Assembly: GCA_009363875.1 (NCBI GenBank)
Contig: CM018690.1
Span: 37,391,445 to 37,455,444, forward strand
Source: Mikania micrantha
Lineage: Eukaryota; Streptophyta; Magnoliopsida; Asterales; Asteraceae
DNA length: 64,000 bases
Direction of reading: 5' to 3'
In this document: in pieces, positions 32,590 through 45,117 of the stretch
Layout of the letters: each line of letters begins with the position of its first letter
Numbering within the stretch: the first letter of the stretch is position 1
Notes under the pieces: model-generated
Seen by the model: the letters and a program-made list of their open reading frames with translations, nothing else
Told to the model about the DNA's origin: nothing
Databases searched by the model: none
Position numbers and translations under genes: made by a program

Positions 32590-35451
32590 TCAGACAGCAC
32601 CTAATTCAAGGTCATGGGTCGTATAGTTCCTTTCGTGAATTTTGAGTTGTCGTGATACATAAGCTATAACCTTACCCCTTTGCATAAGGACACAGCCAAG
32701 ACCCTGATTTGATGCATCACAATAGACCACAAAATCGTCGTTACCATCAGGAAGAGTCAATATAGGAGCATTGCATAACATATGCTTTAGATTTTGAAAC
32801 GCGTCTTCTTGCTTAGGACCCCATTCATATGATTTACCTTTTTGAGTCAAGGTAGTGAGGGGTAAAGCAATTTTGGAGAAATTAGATATGAAACGCCGAT
32901 AGTAGCCCGCTAAGCCAAGAAAAGAACGAATTTCGGTAGGGGTAGTTGGGGTTTTCCAATTCTTAACAGCCTCAATTTTTGCAGGATCTACATGAACACC
33001 CTTGTCATCGACAATGTGACCCAAGAATTGAACTTCCTTAAGCCAAAATTCACATTTAGAGAATTTGGCGTATAGTTGTTCTTTTCTTAAAAGATCCAAA
33101 ATCAGACGCAAATGTTGTTCATGGTCAGATTTAGTCTTAGAGTAGATTAAGATGTCATCAATGAAAACAATTACGAATTTGTCCAAATAGGGATTGCAAA
33201 CACGGTTCATAAGATCCATGAAGACCGCAGGTGCATTAGTTAACCCAAATGGCATAACCAAGAATTCGTAATGACCATATCTTGTGCGGAAAGCTGTTTT
33301 TGGAATATCATCATCATGAACGCGAAGTTGATGATATCCCGATCGAAGATCGATTTTAGAGAACCAAGTAGCACCTTGAAGTTGGTCGAAAAGATCATCA
33401 ATTCTAGGTAATGGGTAGCGATTTTTAATTGTAAGCTTGTTTAGTTCACGGTAGTCAATGCACATCCGAAACGTTCCATCTTTCTTCTTCACAAACAATA
33501 CAGGTGCTCCCCAAGGTGACGAACTAGGACGAATAAAACCTTTTTCAGAAAGCTCTTGAAGTTGACTAGCTAGCTCTTGAAGTTCCGACGGTGCAAGACG
33601 ATAAGGAGACTTAGCCACAGGAGTTGCGCCATGTACAAGTTCAATACGAAATTCGACTTGTCGAACTGGAGGAAGGCCAGGTAAGTCTTCTGGAAAAACT
33701 TCAGGAAAATCTTTGATAATAGGAATATCCTCGATTTTCTTTTCCTTGTCCTTCTTGTTCACAATATGAGCCAAGAAAGCCACGTAATTCTTACGCAAGT
33801 ACTTTTGTGCGGTTGTACAGGACATAAGCTTAAGCCCACGGGTTGGTTTTTCTCCAAAAACGTTCAAAGTATCGCCGGATGAAAGAGGAATACGAATGTA
33901 CTTTTCAGCACATACAATTTCAGCACGGTTAGTGGTTAACCAATCCATGCCTACTATGACATCAAAACTTCCCAGAGGCATAGGTATAAGATCAATCAAG
34001 AATGTATGGTCATTTAAGTTTAAGGGAACGTCAAGAATGATGGAATCAATAGTAATAGGGTTTCCATTTGCTACTTCTACTGTGAATGTGTTTTCTAGTC
34101 TAGTGCGGTTCTTTGCAAGTAAATGCTCAAATTCAAGAGATACAAAACTTTTATCAGCACCCGTATCAAATAGAATAGAAGCATATTGGTTATCAACTAA
34201 GAATGTACCGTTCACCACATCGTTGTTGTTTTGAGCTTCATTAGCATTGATGTTGAAAGCACGGCCGCGATTCACAGGAACTATCGGGTTAAGCCTTGGG
34301 CATTGGTTGCGAAAATGCCCCTGGTCACCACAGTTATAACATGCCCGACCTTGGATTGCTAGTGGTGGTGCTTGGTTGTTTTGACCCATGGCTTGGTTGG
34401 CTTGGTTAAGTTGGTTGTTGAACTGAGGCCTGGTGGTTCTGCAAGTGGTTACCAAGTGTCCATATCGCCCACAGTTGGTACAGATGCGACACGGCACGTT
34501 GGCTGGATGATGGAGTCTACATGTGTTGCAAAGAGGCTGATTACCGACGTATTGTTTCTTGGGAAGGTTCGTAACCTGAGCAGGCATTTGATTTACTGGT
34601 GTAGCAGGGGTTACTACAGCATAGTTTTTGGCTTTACGCTTCTTGTTCTTGGATGAGGATTCAGTCGGGTTGGTTTTGGATGATTCACCTATAGTAGGTT
34701 TAGTGGTAGTTTTCTTGATTCCTTTCCTGGTTAGGGTACCATCCTTGACATGATTATCGGTTAACGTTGCAGCAAGTCTGATAGCATCCTCAAGAGTTGT
34801 AGGATTTCTGCCCAGCACAGTATCTTGAATTATCATTGGTAGTCCACCAATGTACTTCTCTATGGCCCTTGATAAAGGAGTGACCATATGGGGTACAAGC
34901 AGACTAAGCTCATGAAATCGGTTCGTGTATGCAAGATTTTCACCACTGTCTTGGGTAAGATTCCAAAACTCTTCCTCGAGCTTCTTCATTTCGTTTCTTG
35001 GGCAAAATTCTTCGGTCATAAGTTGTTTGACATTGGCCCAAGGTAGTGCCATAGCAACATCCACACCGCGGTTACGTTTTTCACCGTTCCACCAAGTTAG
35101 TGCCCTCTTTTGAAAAACACTTGTACCATATTGTACCCGAAGATTCTCAGGGCAACCACTATTGAGGAAGGTGTTCTCGATACTTTCGAACCACTGTAAA
35201 AGACCAGTGGCTCCTTCTGTACCATTGAATGTAGTGGGGTTGCAAGAGTTGAAGTGTTTAAAGGTGCAAGTGTGATTACCACCATTCCCGCCATTACCAT
35301 TTTCATCATGCCCGTTATGGGCTGCAACGTTGAGTTGGGTTACAAGATTCGGTAAAGCAGCAGCCATTTGTTGGGCTATGAGTTGGGCAAGTCTTTGACC
35401 TCTCGGACGACGAGGAATCTGACGACGAGGAATCTGGAGACGGGGAGGCAT
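32590..35451 (-). pseudogene. Element D gag, protease, RT and RNase H start (frameshifted at the end)
   Basis: ATG at 35449-35451 (MPPRLQIPRR). Gag core (FNSCNPTTFNGTEGATGLLQ, RALTWWNGEKRNRGVDVAMA), two CCHC knuckles (CTNCGRYGHLVTTC, CYNCGDQGHFRNQC), protease LFDTGADKSF, the linker DFPEVFPEDLPGLPPVRQVE, RT (RMCIDYRELNKL, VIVFIDDILIYS) and RNase H up to HDLELGAV. Compared with element A, ten bases are missing after this point, so the frame runs into TGA at 32590-32592. The rest of pol follows in another frame. This is the only disabling lesion that I see in the coding region. Confidence 0.92.
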
Positions 35452-35989
35452 TCTATAGAATATAAAACCATGGAAAGGATGAATATGAAATATTCATAAG
35501 AGTATTTCATAATATAAGAGAAAATTTTAAAACATATAGGGTGTAACCAACAGATGATCACATGGACTAATCTAAGTTGCTTCAAGTTTTTCTAACAATT
35601 GTAAGAGACATGCTTTAGCCTATAAGTGACTACTCACCCCAAGAGTTCCCAGGAAAGTGTAACAGGTCCAACGGTTGATTAGGATTTATACGAAACACTT
35701 TCCTAGACAGAACCCCCAAGATACAGGTAATCACCCTTCCAGATTGCATGTGTCTATAATTATTATTTAAAACTCGAAGAATTTGACGAGATTTTCACAC
35801 AGAATAGATGTATAGTCTAAAAAAACATTTGATTTTTGAGGGTTTAAGGATTTCCTAAGAGTAGTTAAGGATGAGGATGAAAAATAGGGATGCAGATAGA
35901 AATAAGGTGTAGATAAGTCGCACGAAAGATCTTAAGCTAACTTAGGTTATAGTCTAGGTCATGTCTAATAACCTAAATCCCTATAACCA
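35452..35989 (-). other. Element D leader
   Basis: About 540 nt between PBS and gag. It holds a conserved hairpin module at 35640-35745, annotated separately; the remainder shows no recognisable feature. Confidence 0.75.
35640..35745 (-). ncRNA. Leader hairpin module of element D (shared with copia element F)
   Basis: In RNA sense (minus strand) UCUAGGAAAGUGU pairs with ACACUUUCCUGGG (arms 35695-35707 and 35648-35660), 13 pairs including two U-G, around a 34-nt loop. Upstream in the RNA is CUGGAAGGGUG (35732-35742). The copia element F has the same arrangement, with the same loop length, at 52950-53053. It lies 190-290 nt upstream of the gag ATG. It is part of the leader transcript, not a separate RNA gene. 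Confidence 0.6.
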
Positions 35990-36003
35990 TGGCTCTGATA
36001 CCA
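35990..36003 (-). promoter_or_regulatory. Primer binding site of element D (tRNA-iMet)
   Basis: The minus strand reads TGGTATCAGAGCCA, a 14-nt complement of the initiator tRNA end, three bases from the LTR. Confidence 0.93.
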
Positions 36004-36006
36004 ATC

Positions 36007-38447
36007 TCTCACACCCCAACCGACGGCGGAATAACGTCGGGGCGCGACGACGACTGTTCAAAAGCTCATGATCAACTATTAAAGTTATAATATTTATTAC
36101 ATCCCAAATTAAGAGTCATACAAGTAGTTCAAAAACGTAACATAACTAAACAAGTTCATAGTTCATAGTTCCAAGTTTATTCTAAGTCCAAAAGCCCTAC
36201 ATGATCCTCATAGCTTCACTAGTTTGTACCTGAAACATGTTTAGATTCAAATGTCAACTATAAATAGTTGGTGAGAACATAGGTTTTGACACCAAAAGTT
36301 AACAGTTCAAAAAGATAAGATTTGCAATTCATATGTAACATAGTGATATAAGGCAATATGTGGAAACATACACATGTAACTATTGCAGATCAAACCTTAG
36401 TTAACCTAGTTAGGCATAGTACTCCATACTACCCTCAAAATAGTTAAGTACCGTGTGATCACCGGCTGGGTGGAGTGGTCAGTTCAATAGATCTATCATC
36501 ACAACAGTTTGGCTATCACAAGTTAATGATCAATGCACAAGTTAAGTATAGTTAAGATGGTAGTTTGGGACATATAGCTCAAATCCACATAGATACAAGT
36601 TTGAATTGCTAGAAAATAGTTCAAAGATAAACATGTTCCAACCCCGATGATTTTGTAAAACAAAAGTAAGAGAAAAGGGGGCTATGTAACTCACATTGTA
36701 TGATTGATGATTGACTTCTTGATTGTCGTTTATGTGGAGACTTATAACTCGGTTCCTATAACATAATGAGTTTCCATTGAGTTTGTGGACCTACTATAGT
36801 TTATGTGATGGTGCTTGTGTTCTATTTGTCGAGATTTTATTAAACAATAATGTCCTAACTTATACTTGAAATATTATTTCATAATACATTGAAATCACTA
36901 AGTGTTGGCTTTTAAAAGTTTCGTCATTATAACGACGTATTTTGAGAAAATTACCATTTTGCTTTAACAACTTCAAAACCCATAAATTAAATCCACTTAT
37001 ATAAATATATACAAGTATATATATATATATATTATATCACATCATTAAAGTTTGTATATAATATATATATATACATTTATATATGTGAAAATGATTAATA
37101 TTTATGTAAAAATGTCTAAGTTCATAAAACTGCCTTTTGACAGATTCTGTCCGGCTTGTTCGGATGAACTTTAAAAATAGGAGTAGTTTGAATAAAATTA
37201 TGAAACTTCACAGTAGACTATTTTAAGGTGTTTTGAACAACTTTCATTTAGAAAACTTTTCGTGGTTGTGCTTGTAAAAGGGTCAAAACAGTCACACAAG
37301 TATATGTCCTTAAAGTTTCTGTTTTGACAGATTTACTTCAGTGAGTTCGGGTTTATTTTTGACATAGTAAAACTTTGAGTTAGATTATGAAACTCTCCAG
37401 TCTACTATTTTAATATATTATGAACAACTTTCATTTAGATAACTTTTCGTGATTCGGACCTTAGGTAGGTCAAAACAGCAGCACAAGTCAGGGGGTACAA
37501 ATCCGCGCACTGATCTTGTGAAGGCTGTTTGAGGTACCATTTGGTCGAGTTAAAAGCTGAATAAGTAATGCATGGAAAGCTAACTCAATGAACTTAGTCA
37601 TGGAATCTGAGTTTGTTCCATTTGGAGTTTTTATGACCATTTTATGACTCTTTGAAGTCGGGACAACAATCTGCCAGAATCTTCATGAATGCATGTTTGT
37701 GTGTATAGTTATGAACGATCTTTTAAAACGAGTTTTTGAGGCTTTACACCATTGATAGAGTTGAGAATGATGAAGAATAATAATATTCATCAATGATTAT
37801 CATTTTGCTCATACAAATACATGCATGCATGAATCAAGTCACCAAAACAAGTTTTTGGACTTGAAAAACTCATTTCTAGTACATGCAACTTTGTTGCATG
37901 TAGAGTTTTAGGTCATGGCTTCAATACCCACGACTTTAGAGTGTTAAATGGTGAATATTTCATGTTCAAAACCAGGTCTTGGCCATGGTTTAGAAAGTGT
38001 ATGTGATAGAGTGCAAAAATGTGAAGAAAAGTGAGTTTTGGAAGTAAACCGTTCGTGTAGGCACCTTGAGCTTGTGTTGTTTGATCCTAGCTTTGCTCCT
38101 TGGCTTCTTGGATGCTTGAAATGATCAAGAATGAAGTGATATGGGGCTGAAGTTAATTTGCTGGAACAAGTGAGAGAATAGAGAGGAAACTTGGAAAAAC
38201 TAGAAATCTTGAATGTGTGTGTGATTGTGTAAGGAAGATGGGGTTTTAAGGAGAGAGGAGGAGGGGGGGACGACTTGGGGAGAGAGGAGAGAGGGGATTT
38301 TGTGTTGGTTAGTGGGAGTGAAGAGATTGGGGGGTGAGGTTGAGTGTGTAAGAGGTGGATTTAGAGGTTTGTCATTATGTGCTTGGAATGAATCTTGCAT
38401 GTATGTAGTCTTGTATTTGGTAAGTATACATGCAAGATTTGTGTGTG

Positions 38448-38487
<40 letters not shown>

Positions 38488-38891
38488 TCAAGTGTAGGTG
38501 AAAGATGTATAAATGTTGGGTATTATGGTGGTTAAATCTTGTATCGGGTATAAATTTTGATATTGTTTATACGCGATTATTTTACAATAATTAGTAAAAT
38601 AATAAAACTTACTAAAATAATTAAATTTTAGTAACTAACAAGATTATTAAATAATGTGACGCGTATTGTGTCCGCCTTATCCGGCTAAACACAAATATCT
38701 TTCGTTGTCGTGAATTTTAACGCGTCAAATTGCGAGAATTACTAATTGCAAGACTATACACTTAAAAAGGTTGCTAAACTTTAAACGAGAATAAAGATTT
38801 AATTATTACATTTTCGAAAATTTCATCATAGTCAACGTTAAATACGCTAACGGTGTTAATAAGTCAAATTCGAAAATTGACGGATGTCACA
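36007..38891 (-). repeat. Element D 5' LTR
   Basis: Nearly identical to 27976-30858. Its PBS-side terminus reads TCTCACACC instead of TGTCACACC, so the canonical terminal TG is changed to TC in this copy. The other end is intact (GATGTCACA). Confidence 0.95.
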
Positions 38892-39061
38892 GTAGTCGCA
38901 AGGTCGTGCGGACCTGCAGAAATTTTTTTTTATTTATTTGCCAAGAGCCTCTCGGGAGGGCTGAGTTTACTGAGTCTTCAGATCGACTCAAGTCCCCAAA
39001 TTCAGTAGTCCTTGGGGTGGAGTACGACGACCTCCAATGCCGGCTCGACGGGTCCGGACAA
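38892..39061 (-). other. Element C sequence between pol stop and element D
   Basis: A short non-coding stretch downstream of the integrase stop. It contains one degenerate palindrome copy and an A/T run, and no ORF. Confidence 0.6.
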
Positions 39062-39499
39062 TTATTTCTTCAACCGATGGCCATTTACCTTGAAAATTCT
39101 GCCATCCTCATGCTCAACCTCCACAGTTCCATATGGAAAGACTTCACGAACTGTGTACGGGCCAGACCATCGAGACTTCAGTTTGCCCGGGAACAACCTA
39201 AGACGCGAGTTATAAAGCAGAACGCGATCACCCACTTGGAATTGCTTGTTGTCCTTCAAGTGGCTATCGTGTAGCGTCTTGGTACGTTCCTTGTACCTCT
39301 TGGAGCTATCATAAGCATCATTCCTTAGCTCCTCAACCTCATGAATCTGCAAGAATCGGCTCTCCCCCGCACTAGTCAAATCCATATTGATGGATTTCAG
39401 CGCCCAATAGGCTTTATGCTCGAGTTCAACGGGGAGGTGACACGTTTTCCCATAAATCAATTTGAATGGTGTGGTTCCTATGGGAGTTTTGTAGGCTGT
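39062..39499 (-). pseudogene. Element C integrase C-terminal part
   Basis: In frame with the main integrase ORF but separated by TGA at 39500-39502, where the flanking sequence ALWAF...TAYKTPIGTT implies an arginine CGA originally (C to T). It contains LIYGKTCHLPVELEHKAYWA, VGDRVLLYNSRLRLFPGKL, SRWSGPYTVREVFPYGTVE and ends FKVNGHRLKK, the usual end of Athila pol. Confidence 0.85.
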
Positions 39500-40363
39500 T
39501 CAAAATGCCCACAACGCGTCATTCAGCTTCACTGACCAATCCTTGCGGTTTTGACCAACCGTCTTCTCCAAAATGCGCTTGATGCCCCGATTAGTGACCT
39601 CTACCTGTCCACTGGTCTGTGGATGGTATGGCGTTGAAAATCTATGGTTCACTCCATAGCGTGACAACGCCTTGTCGAGTTGGGAGTTGCAGAAATGAGT
39701 CCCACGGTCACTAATGAGTGCTTTGGGGGCACCAAAGCGAGAAAACAACTCTTTCAGAAATCTCACGACCACTCTAGCATCATTGGTGGTCAAAGCTTGA
39801 GCCTCCACCCACTTGGAAACATAATCGACTGCAACTAGAATGTATCGGTTACCGTGAGATGTTGGGAATGGCCCCATAAAATCAATACCCCAGACGTCAA
39901 AAACTTCACAGACTTGGATTCCATTCTGGGGCATCTCATCCCGTGATGAGATGTTGCTTGCCCTTTGGCAAGCATCGCAAGCTCGGACCATATCATGAGC
40001 GTCTCTGAAGATGGTGGGCCAATAGAATCCGGCGTCAAAAACCTTCTTCGCAGTAAGAGTCGCTCCATGATGACCACCAATCGGTCCCTCATGACAATGC
40101 CTCAAAATCTTGTGCGCTTCACCTCCATACACGCACCTACGCACAATCTGATCAGCTCCAATCCTAAACAAGTAAGGATCCTCCCACAGGTAATACTTGA
40201 CATCAGAAAAGAACTTCTTCTTCTGTTGGTGTGTCAAGCCCTTCAAAACAATCCCACACGCGAGATAATTCGCGAAATCAGCAAACCATGGACAATCCTC
40301 ATCCTGCGTCTGTATGTGCATAAGAAACTCGTGGGGGAAATTGTCATTTATGTGTGACCCCAC
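39500..40363 (-). pseudogene. Element C integrase catalytic region
   Basis: Zinc-binding region (HKILRHCHEGPIGGHHGA, CDACQR), then the DDE core: VWGIDFMGPFPTSHGNRYIL, VDYVSKWVEAQAL, LISDRGTHFCN, YHPQTSGQVEVTNRGIKRIL. All catalytic acidic positions are present. It is out of frame with the RT/RNase H ORF upstream because one A is missing from a run near 40428-40431, and it ends at a TGA created at an arginine codon. Confidence 0.88.
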
Positions 40364-42423
40364 AAGTTCTGATGAAGCTGAGCACTCGAGACGGGAGAGG
40401 TGATATGCTGCAACATTCTTGGCTCCCTTTTGTCACGGATTTCAATGTCGAATTCTTGCAACAACAGAATCCAACGAATCAGCCTGGGTTTAGCATCTTG
40501 CTTGCTAAACAAGTAACGGAGGGCTGCATGATCCGTAAACACAATGGTCTTTGAAAGTACAAGATAGGAACGGAATTTATCGAACGCAAAGACCACGGCT
40601 AGGAGCTCCTTTTCAGTGGTGGTGTAGTGCTCCTGGGCATCATTCAGAGTTTTGCTTGCATAGTAAATTGGGTGGAAGTGCTTGTCCTTCCTTTGACCCA
40701 AGACCGCCCCAACCGCAAAATCGCTTGCGTCACACATAAGCTCAAACGGGAGTGCCCAATCGTGGGCGATCATGATAGGAGCATTAACCAACTTCTCCTT
40801 CAACAACCTGAATGCATGAAGGCATTCATCAGAAAACACAAACGGGGCGTCTTTCTCAAGAAGCTGAGTCATGGGGAGAGCTATCTTTGAGAAATCCTTG
40901 ATGAAACGCCTATAAAACCCCGCGTGTCCTAAGAAACTCCGAATAGATTTCACAGAAGTGGGTGGCGGAAGCTTGACAATGGTCTCAATCTTGGCTCGGT
41001 CGACCTCAAGTCCGTCACGTGAAATCTTATGCCCTAAAACAATGCTCTCCTTCACCATGAAGTGGCATTTTTCCCAATTCAACACCAAGTTAGCTTCTTC
41101 ACACCTAGCTAACATCTTCCTCAAATTTTCCAAACAATGATCAAAGGAACTCCCAAAAACAGAAAAGTCATCCATGAATACCTCCATGGAGTCCTCGATC
41201 ATATCATGAAAAATAGCCACCATACAACGCTGAAATGTGGCAGGGGCATTGCACAGTCCAAAGGGCATTCGCCTGTACGCGAATGTGCCATAGGGACATG
41301 TGAATGTCGTCTTCTCCTGATCCTCAGGAGCAATTGGGATCTGAAAATACCCAGAAAAACCATCTAAGAAACAGTAGTACATCTTTCCCGACAATCTCTC
41401 CAACATCTGATCAATAAAAGGCAAGGGGAAGTGGTCTTTCCTAGTGGCATCGTTCAGTTTGCGGTAATCGATGCAAACTCTCCATCCGGTTACAGTACGA
41501 GTAGGAATCAACTCGTTTCTCTCATTGGTAATCACTGTCATCCCACCCTTCTTCGGGACAACCTGCACCGGACTCACCCAAGGGGAATCAGAAATAGGAT
41601 AAATCAAACCTGCATCAAGTAACTTGATAACCTCCTTCTTCACGACGTCTTGCATATTGGGATTGAGACGTCTCTGATGCTGAACTACAGGCTTAAAATC
41701 CTCCTCCATCAAGATCTTATGGGTGCAAAAAGATGGATTGATGCCCTTGATGTCCATGATCTTCCATGCGATCGCCTTCTTGTGTATCTTCAGAACCTCA
41801 AGCAATTTGGCCTTCTCTCCACTCGTCAACGCAGACGAGATGATAACGGGCAATCGAGACTCACCATCTAGGAATGCATACTCCAAATGACCGGGAAGCT
41901 CCTTAAGCTCAACAGATGGTGGGTCTTCAACAGAAGGTAATGCCTTAGGCTTAGCCTTGCGATCCATGACTTCAAACACTTCATCTTGAGGGGAAGGATC
42001 GTGGCTCAGCAATGCCACCATCTCCTCATCAAATCGACCCTCGGTGACTGGATCTACATCCTCCCCTCCTAACAACTGGGTGTCAAACGCCTACACAACA
42101 CACCCATCCTGTGATGGATCACTCATACATGAATCAACAACATCAATGAAGTAGAGTGAATCGTCTTGACTCTGTGGATGCCTCATTGACCTTCCGATAT
42201 CAAAGGTCACCTCCTCATCATAAACTCTAAATGTCAGCTTGCCCGAGCAAACATCAATGAGGGCTCTAGCAGTGGCTAGGAATGGACGACCAAGAATGAG
42301 AGGTACATTCTTATCTTCATCCATATCAAGGATCACAAAGTCCACAGGAAAAACAAACCGATCAATCTTAACCAACAAATTCTCAACTATACCTCTCGGA
42401 TATTTGACTGACCGATCGGCAAG
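40364..42423 (-). pseudogene. Element C protease end, reverse transcriptase and RNase H
   Basis: From the protease C-terminal block (VPLILGRPFLATARALIDV) across a TAG at 42091-42093 into RT: WVSPVQVVPKKGGMTVI, WRVCIDYRKLNDATRKDHFP, the catalytic VFMDDFSVFG, FLGHAGFYRRFIKDFSKIA, and RNase H with FELMCDASDFAVGAVLGQ and VVFAFDKFRSYLVLSKTIV. It is in frame with gag across a TAG at 42424-42426 (CAG to TAG is likely from the context MSI...LADRSVK). Near 40430 the frame shifts, so the last residues before the stop at 40348 are not genuine. Confidence 0.88.
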
Positions 42424-44442
42424 CTAGATGCTCATTCGGGTTGGCTTCAGTTCCTCAACACCAAGTTTCTCAAACACAGCATAGGGCATTAGATTGATGC
42501 TAGCCCCCAAGTCAGCCAATGCATTACTGACTGATAAACTTCCAATCAAACATGGGATAGTGAAACTCCCAGGATCATTCATCTTCTGAGGAAGTTTGTT
42601 TTGAAGGATCGCAGAACACTCCTCACTCAATGTAACATGAGATAACTCCTCCAACTTCTTCTTGTTGGTGAGGATGTCCTTCAAAAACTTGGCATACTTA
42701 GGCATCTGAGCAAGTGCCTCAACAAATGGCAAATTGATAAGCAACTGCTTAAACAACTCCAGAAATTTACCATAGTGTTCCCCAAATTTCTGCTTCTTCA
42801 ACCTGCTGGGGTATGGGACAGGAGGAGTGCAGTCCTTGACTGGTTCGTTTGCTTGTGTTGTACTTGCTGGGCCTGGCCTGGAATGCACCTCAGCAGGAAT
42901 CTCAGTCGCAACCTCCTCAATCACCGGTGGAAGAGAAGAAGAAGGGGAAGCCGGTGGAGGAGGTGCAGTGGTGGATTTACCACTCCTCAATGTGATGGCC
43001 TTAACATGAGCATTAGGATTCGGCTCAGTGTTACTCGGGAGACCACCTTGTTGCCTTTCGGATAGCAACTTAGCAATTTGTCCTACCTGATTCTCTATGG
43101 CTTGCATCGATGCCTTTTGGTTCCTCAGCTCCATCTCAAGCTTATGGAAGCGGTCTTCCATATACTGATTCTGTTTCTGAGCCAACTGGATTTGGCTCTC
43201 GGAGTTAGATAGCAACCGTGCAACCATGTCCTCCAAATTGGATCGCTTTTCAAGAGCGGGTTGTGACCCACTGCTAGAACCTTGATTTTGGAACTGGTTC
43301 TGTGGAGGACGAATCTGTGAGGACTGATCGTGAGATTGATTTTGGAATGGGGGACTCGGATTGAATCCGGGTGGTTGCTGGTTTGTGGTACCAGACTTCC
43401 AACTGAAATTTGGGTGATTCCTCCACCCCGGATTACAAGTGTTACTGTAGGGATTATTTTGAGACTGATTTTGGTTGCCCATGTAGTCAACCTGCTCGTG
43501 AACGGATCTATCCCTAATCGAACACTCCCCACTATGGTGTGGTCCCCCACATATCTCACAACAAGATTGGACTTTGTTCACAGACATCTGCTCGATTTTG
43601 TTGGAGAGTGCCTCCAACTGTGCAGTCAAAACAGTATAGGAATCAACCTGATGGACACCCTGCTTGGGTGCCTTGGCTCTCGGGGCCTGCAGAGAATAAC
43701 TCTTCCTAGCTGCTTTCTCGAGCAATTCAAACGCCTCTCGCGGTCGCTTCGCTCCAAAATCTCCACACGCATAACTGTCAAGCCACTGTCGCCCGCTCAC
43801 ATCGAGACCATTGTAGAATGTCTCGCATTGCCTCCATAACTCCAAACCGTGATGTGGAACCTTTCTCATCAGATCCTTGAACCGCTCCCACGCCTCGTAG
43901 AACGTCTCACCATCATCCTGCTGGAACGAAAGAATCCGAGCTCTCAGCTTCGCAGTTTTCTCGGGAGGAAAGTATTTTTCAAAGAATTTTTCAGACATCT
44001 GATTCCAAGTGGTAATACAGCCCGAGGGCAAGGAAATCAGCCATGCCTTGGCTCGGTCACATAGAGTGAATGGGAATAACCGAAGCCGAATGGCATCATC
44101 AGACCCGCCATTGATCTTGAAAGTGGCGCAAATCTCCAGAAATCCTGCGATATGGAGATTAGGATCCTCGTGATCCTTCCCGTCAAACTGAACAGTGTTC
44201 TGAACCATTTGGATGATACTTGACTTGATCTCGAAATTGTTGGCCTCAACAGTCGGTCGGGTAATGCTTGGCTCCAATCCTCCAAGTGATGGTTTCGCGA
44301 AGTCAGAAATCGTCCGGTCATCATCTTGGTCCCCATGGTCGTTTCTCCCGTGCCAAAGATATTGTCGGTCTCTCCGTCTCCTTCGATGGTATTTGCTACA
44401 ACACGGGACCGCTCCCGCAACCTTTGCCGAAAATACCGCTCC
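42424..44442 (-). pseudogene. Element C gag and protease N-terminus
   Basis: Athila gag core: NNFEIKSSIIQMVQ, AKAWLISLPSGCITTWNQMS, EKFFEKYFPPEKTAKLRARI, then a knuckle-like CEICGGPHHSGEC, a Gln/Asn-rich linker, ITLRSGKSTT, and the protease with LADLGASINLMPYAVF (DLGA active site). The extreme N-terminus is in another frame, so a small frameshift lies at about 44300-44345. Solo LTR H is inserted at 44443, separating the first 17 codons. Confidence 0.85.
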
Positions 44443-45065
44443 TGTTGGACCAAAAGAACCAATGAGCCTGATCAGAAAAACCTTTAAGTCTCATAGACAC
44501 ACAACAACTGAAGAAGAACACAACAGCTGAAGGCTACTTAAAGTGATACAAGATCTGAAGTGACACAAGATCTGAAGAGTTACAAGATCTGAAGTTATTC
44601 ACAACAGCTGAAGTGTTAGTCTTCAGATGTTGTGATGTTTGTTTTTGTCTTCAGTATTTTTCTTTCATTAGTTGTAAAAGTCTGATGAGTAGTTTACTCA
44701 TCAGATGTTGTAGTTTGCTTTCAGTAGTTTTAGTTAGTCAGACTTTGTAAGAGGATGTCTTCAGACTTTATGAAGATCCTCAGTAGTTTTGTTTATTTCA
44801 GTTGTTGTTTTATGTCTGTTAGGTGTCAACATCATGTGACATCATCAGACGTCACTGTTTCTATATAAGGATAGTTGACATAATGTTTTGTTAAGCGAAG
44901 TTAGCGCATTGAATGAAACATTTACATTTGCAGAATTCTCTTTCTATAAATTGTTCTTTACTGTTTTATTAGATTCAAAGTGTTCTTGCTAATTCTATGC
45001 TAATTCATCTCTGAATTTCGCTGCTATAATCTAATATTGATTAAATGAGAACAACTGATCCTACA
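44443..45065 (+). mobile_element. Element H: solo LTR of the element E copia family
   Basis: 623 bp from TGTTGGACCAAAAG to CTGATCCTACA, flanked by perfect GCTCC duplications (44438-44442 and 45066-45070). It shares with the E LTR the CTGAAG/TTCAGTAGTT repeats, GACGTCAC and TATA box. It diverges from E by numerous substitutions and small indels, so it represents an earlier insertion followed by LTR-LTR recombination. Confidence 0.95.
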
Positions 45066-45117
45066 GCTCCGGTTCCGATCTAGGCTCGACAATGTCCGGC
45101 TCGGGGGTTGAGGACAT
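45066..45117 (-). pseudogene. Element C gag start, separated by solo LTR H
   Basis: ATG at 45115-45117 opens MSSTPEPDIVEPRSEPE, which joins in frame to an Arg-rich RYFRQRLRERS on the other side of the solo LTR once one TSD copy is removed. This matches the usual Athila gag start. Confidence 0.75.

Larger units (their letters stand above)
27976..38891 (-). mobile_element. Element D: young Ty3/gypsy (Tekay/Del-like) retrotransposon
   Basis: LTRs at 27976-30858 and 36007-38891 (about 2.88 kb) differ at about six sites plus small microsatellite and 4-bp indels. The tRNA-iMet PBS is at 35990-36003 and the PPT at 30859-30869. It encodes gag, protease, RT, RNase H and integrase with a chromodomain-like tail, in one frame except for a 10-nt deletion in RNase H. 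The flanking pentamers CAGCT (27971-27975) and GTAGT (38892-38896) do not match, which is odd for such a young element. Confidence 0.92.
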
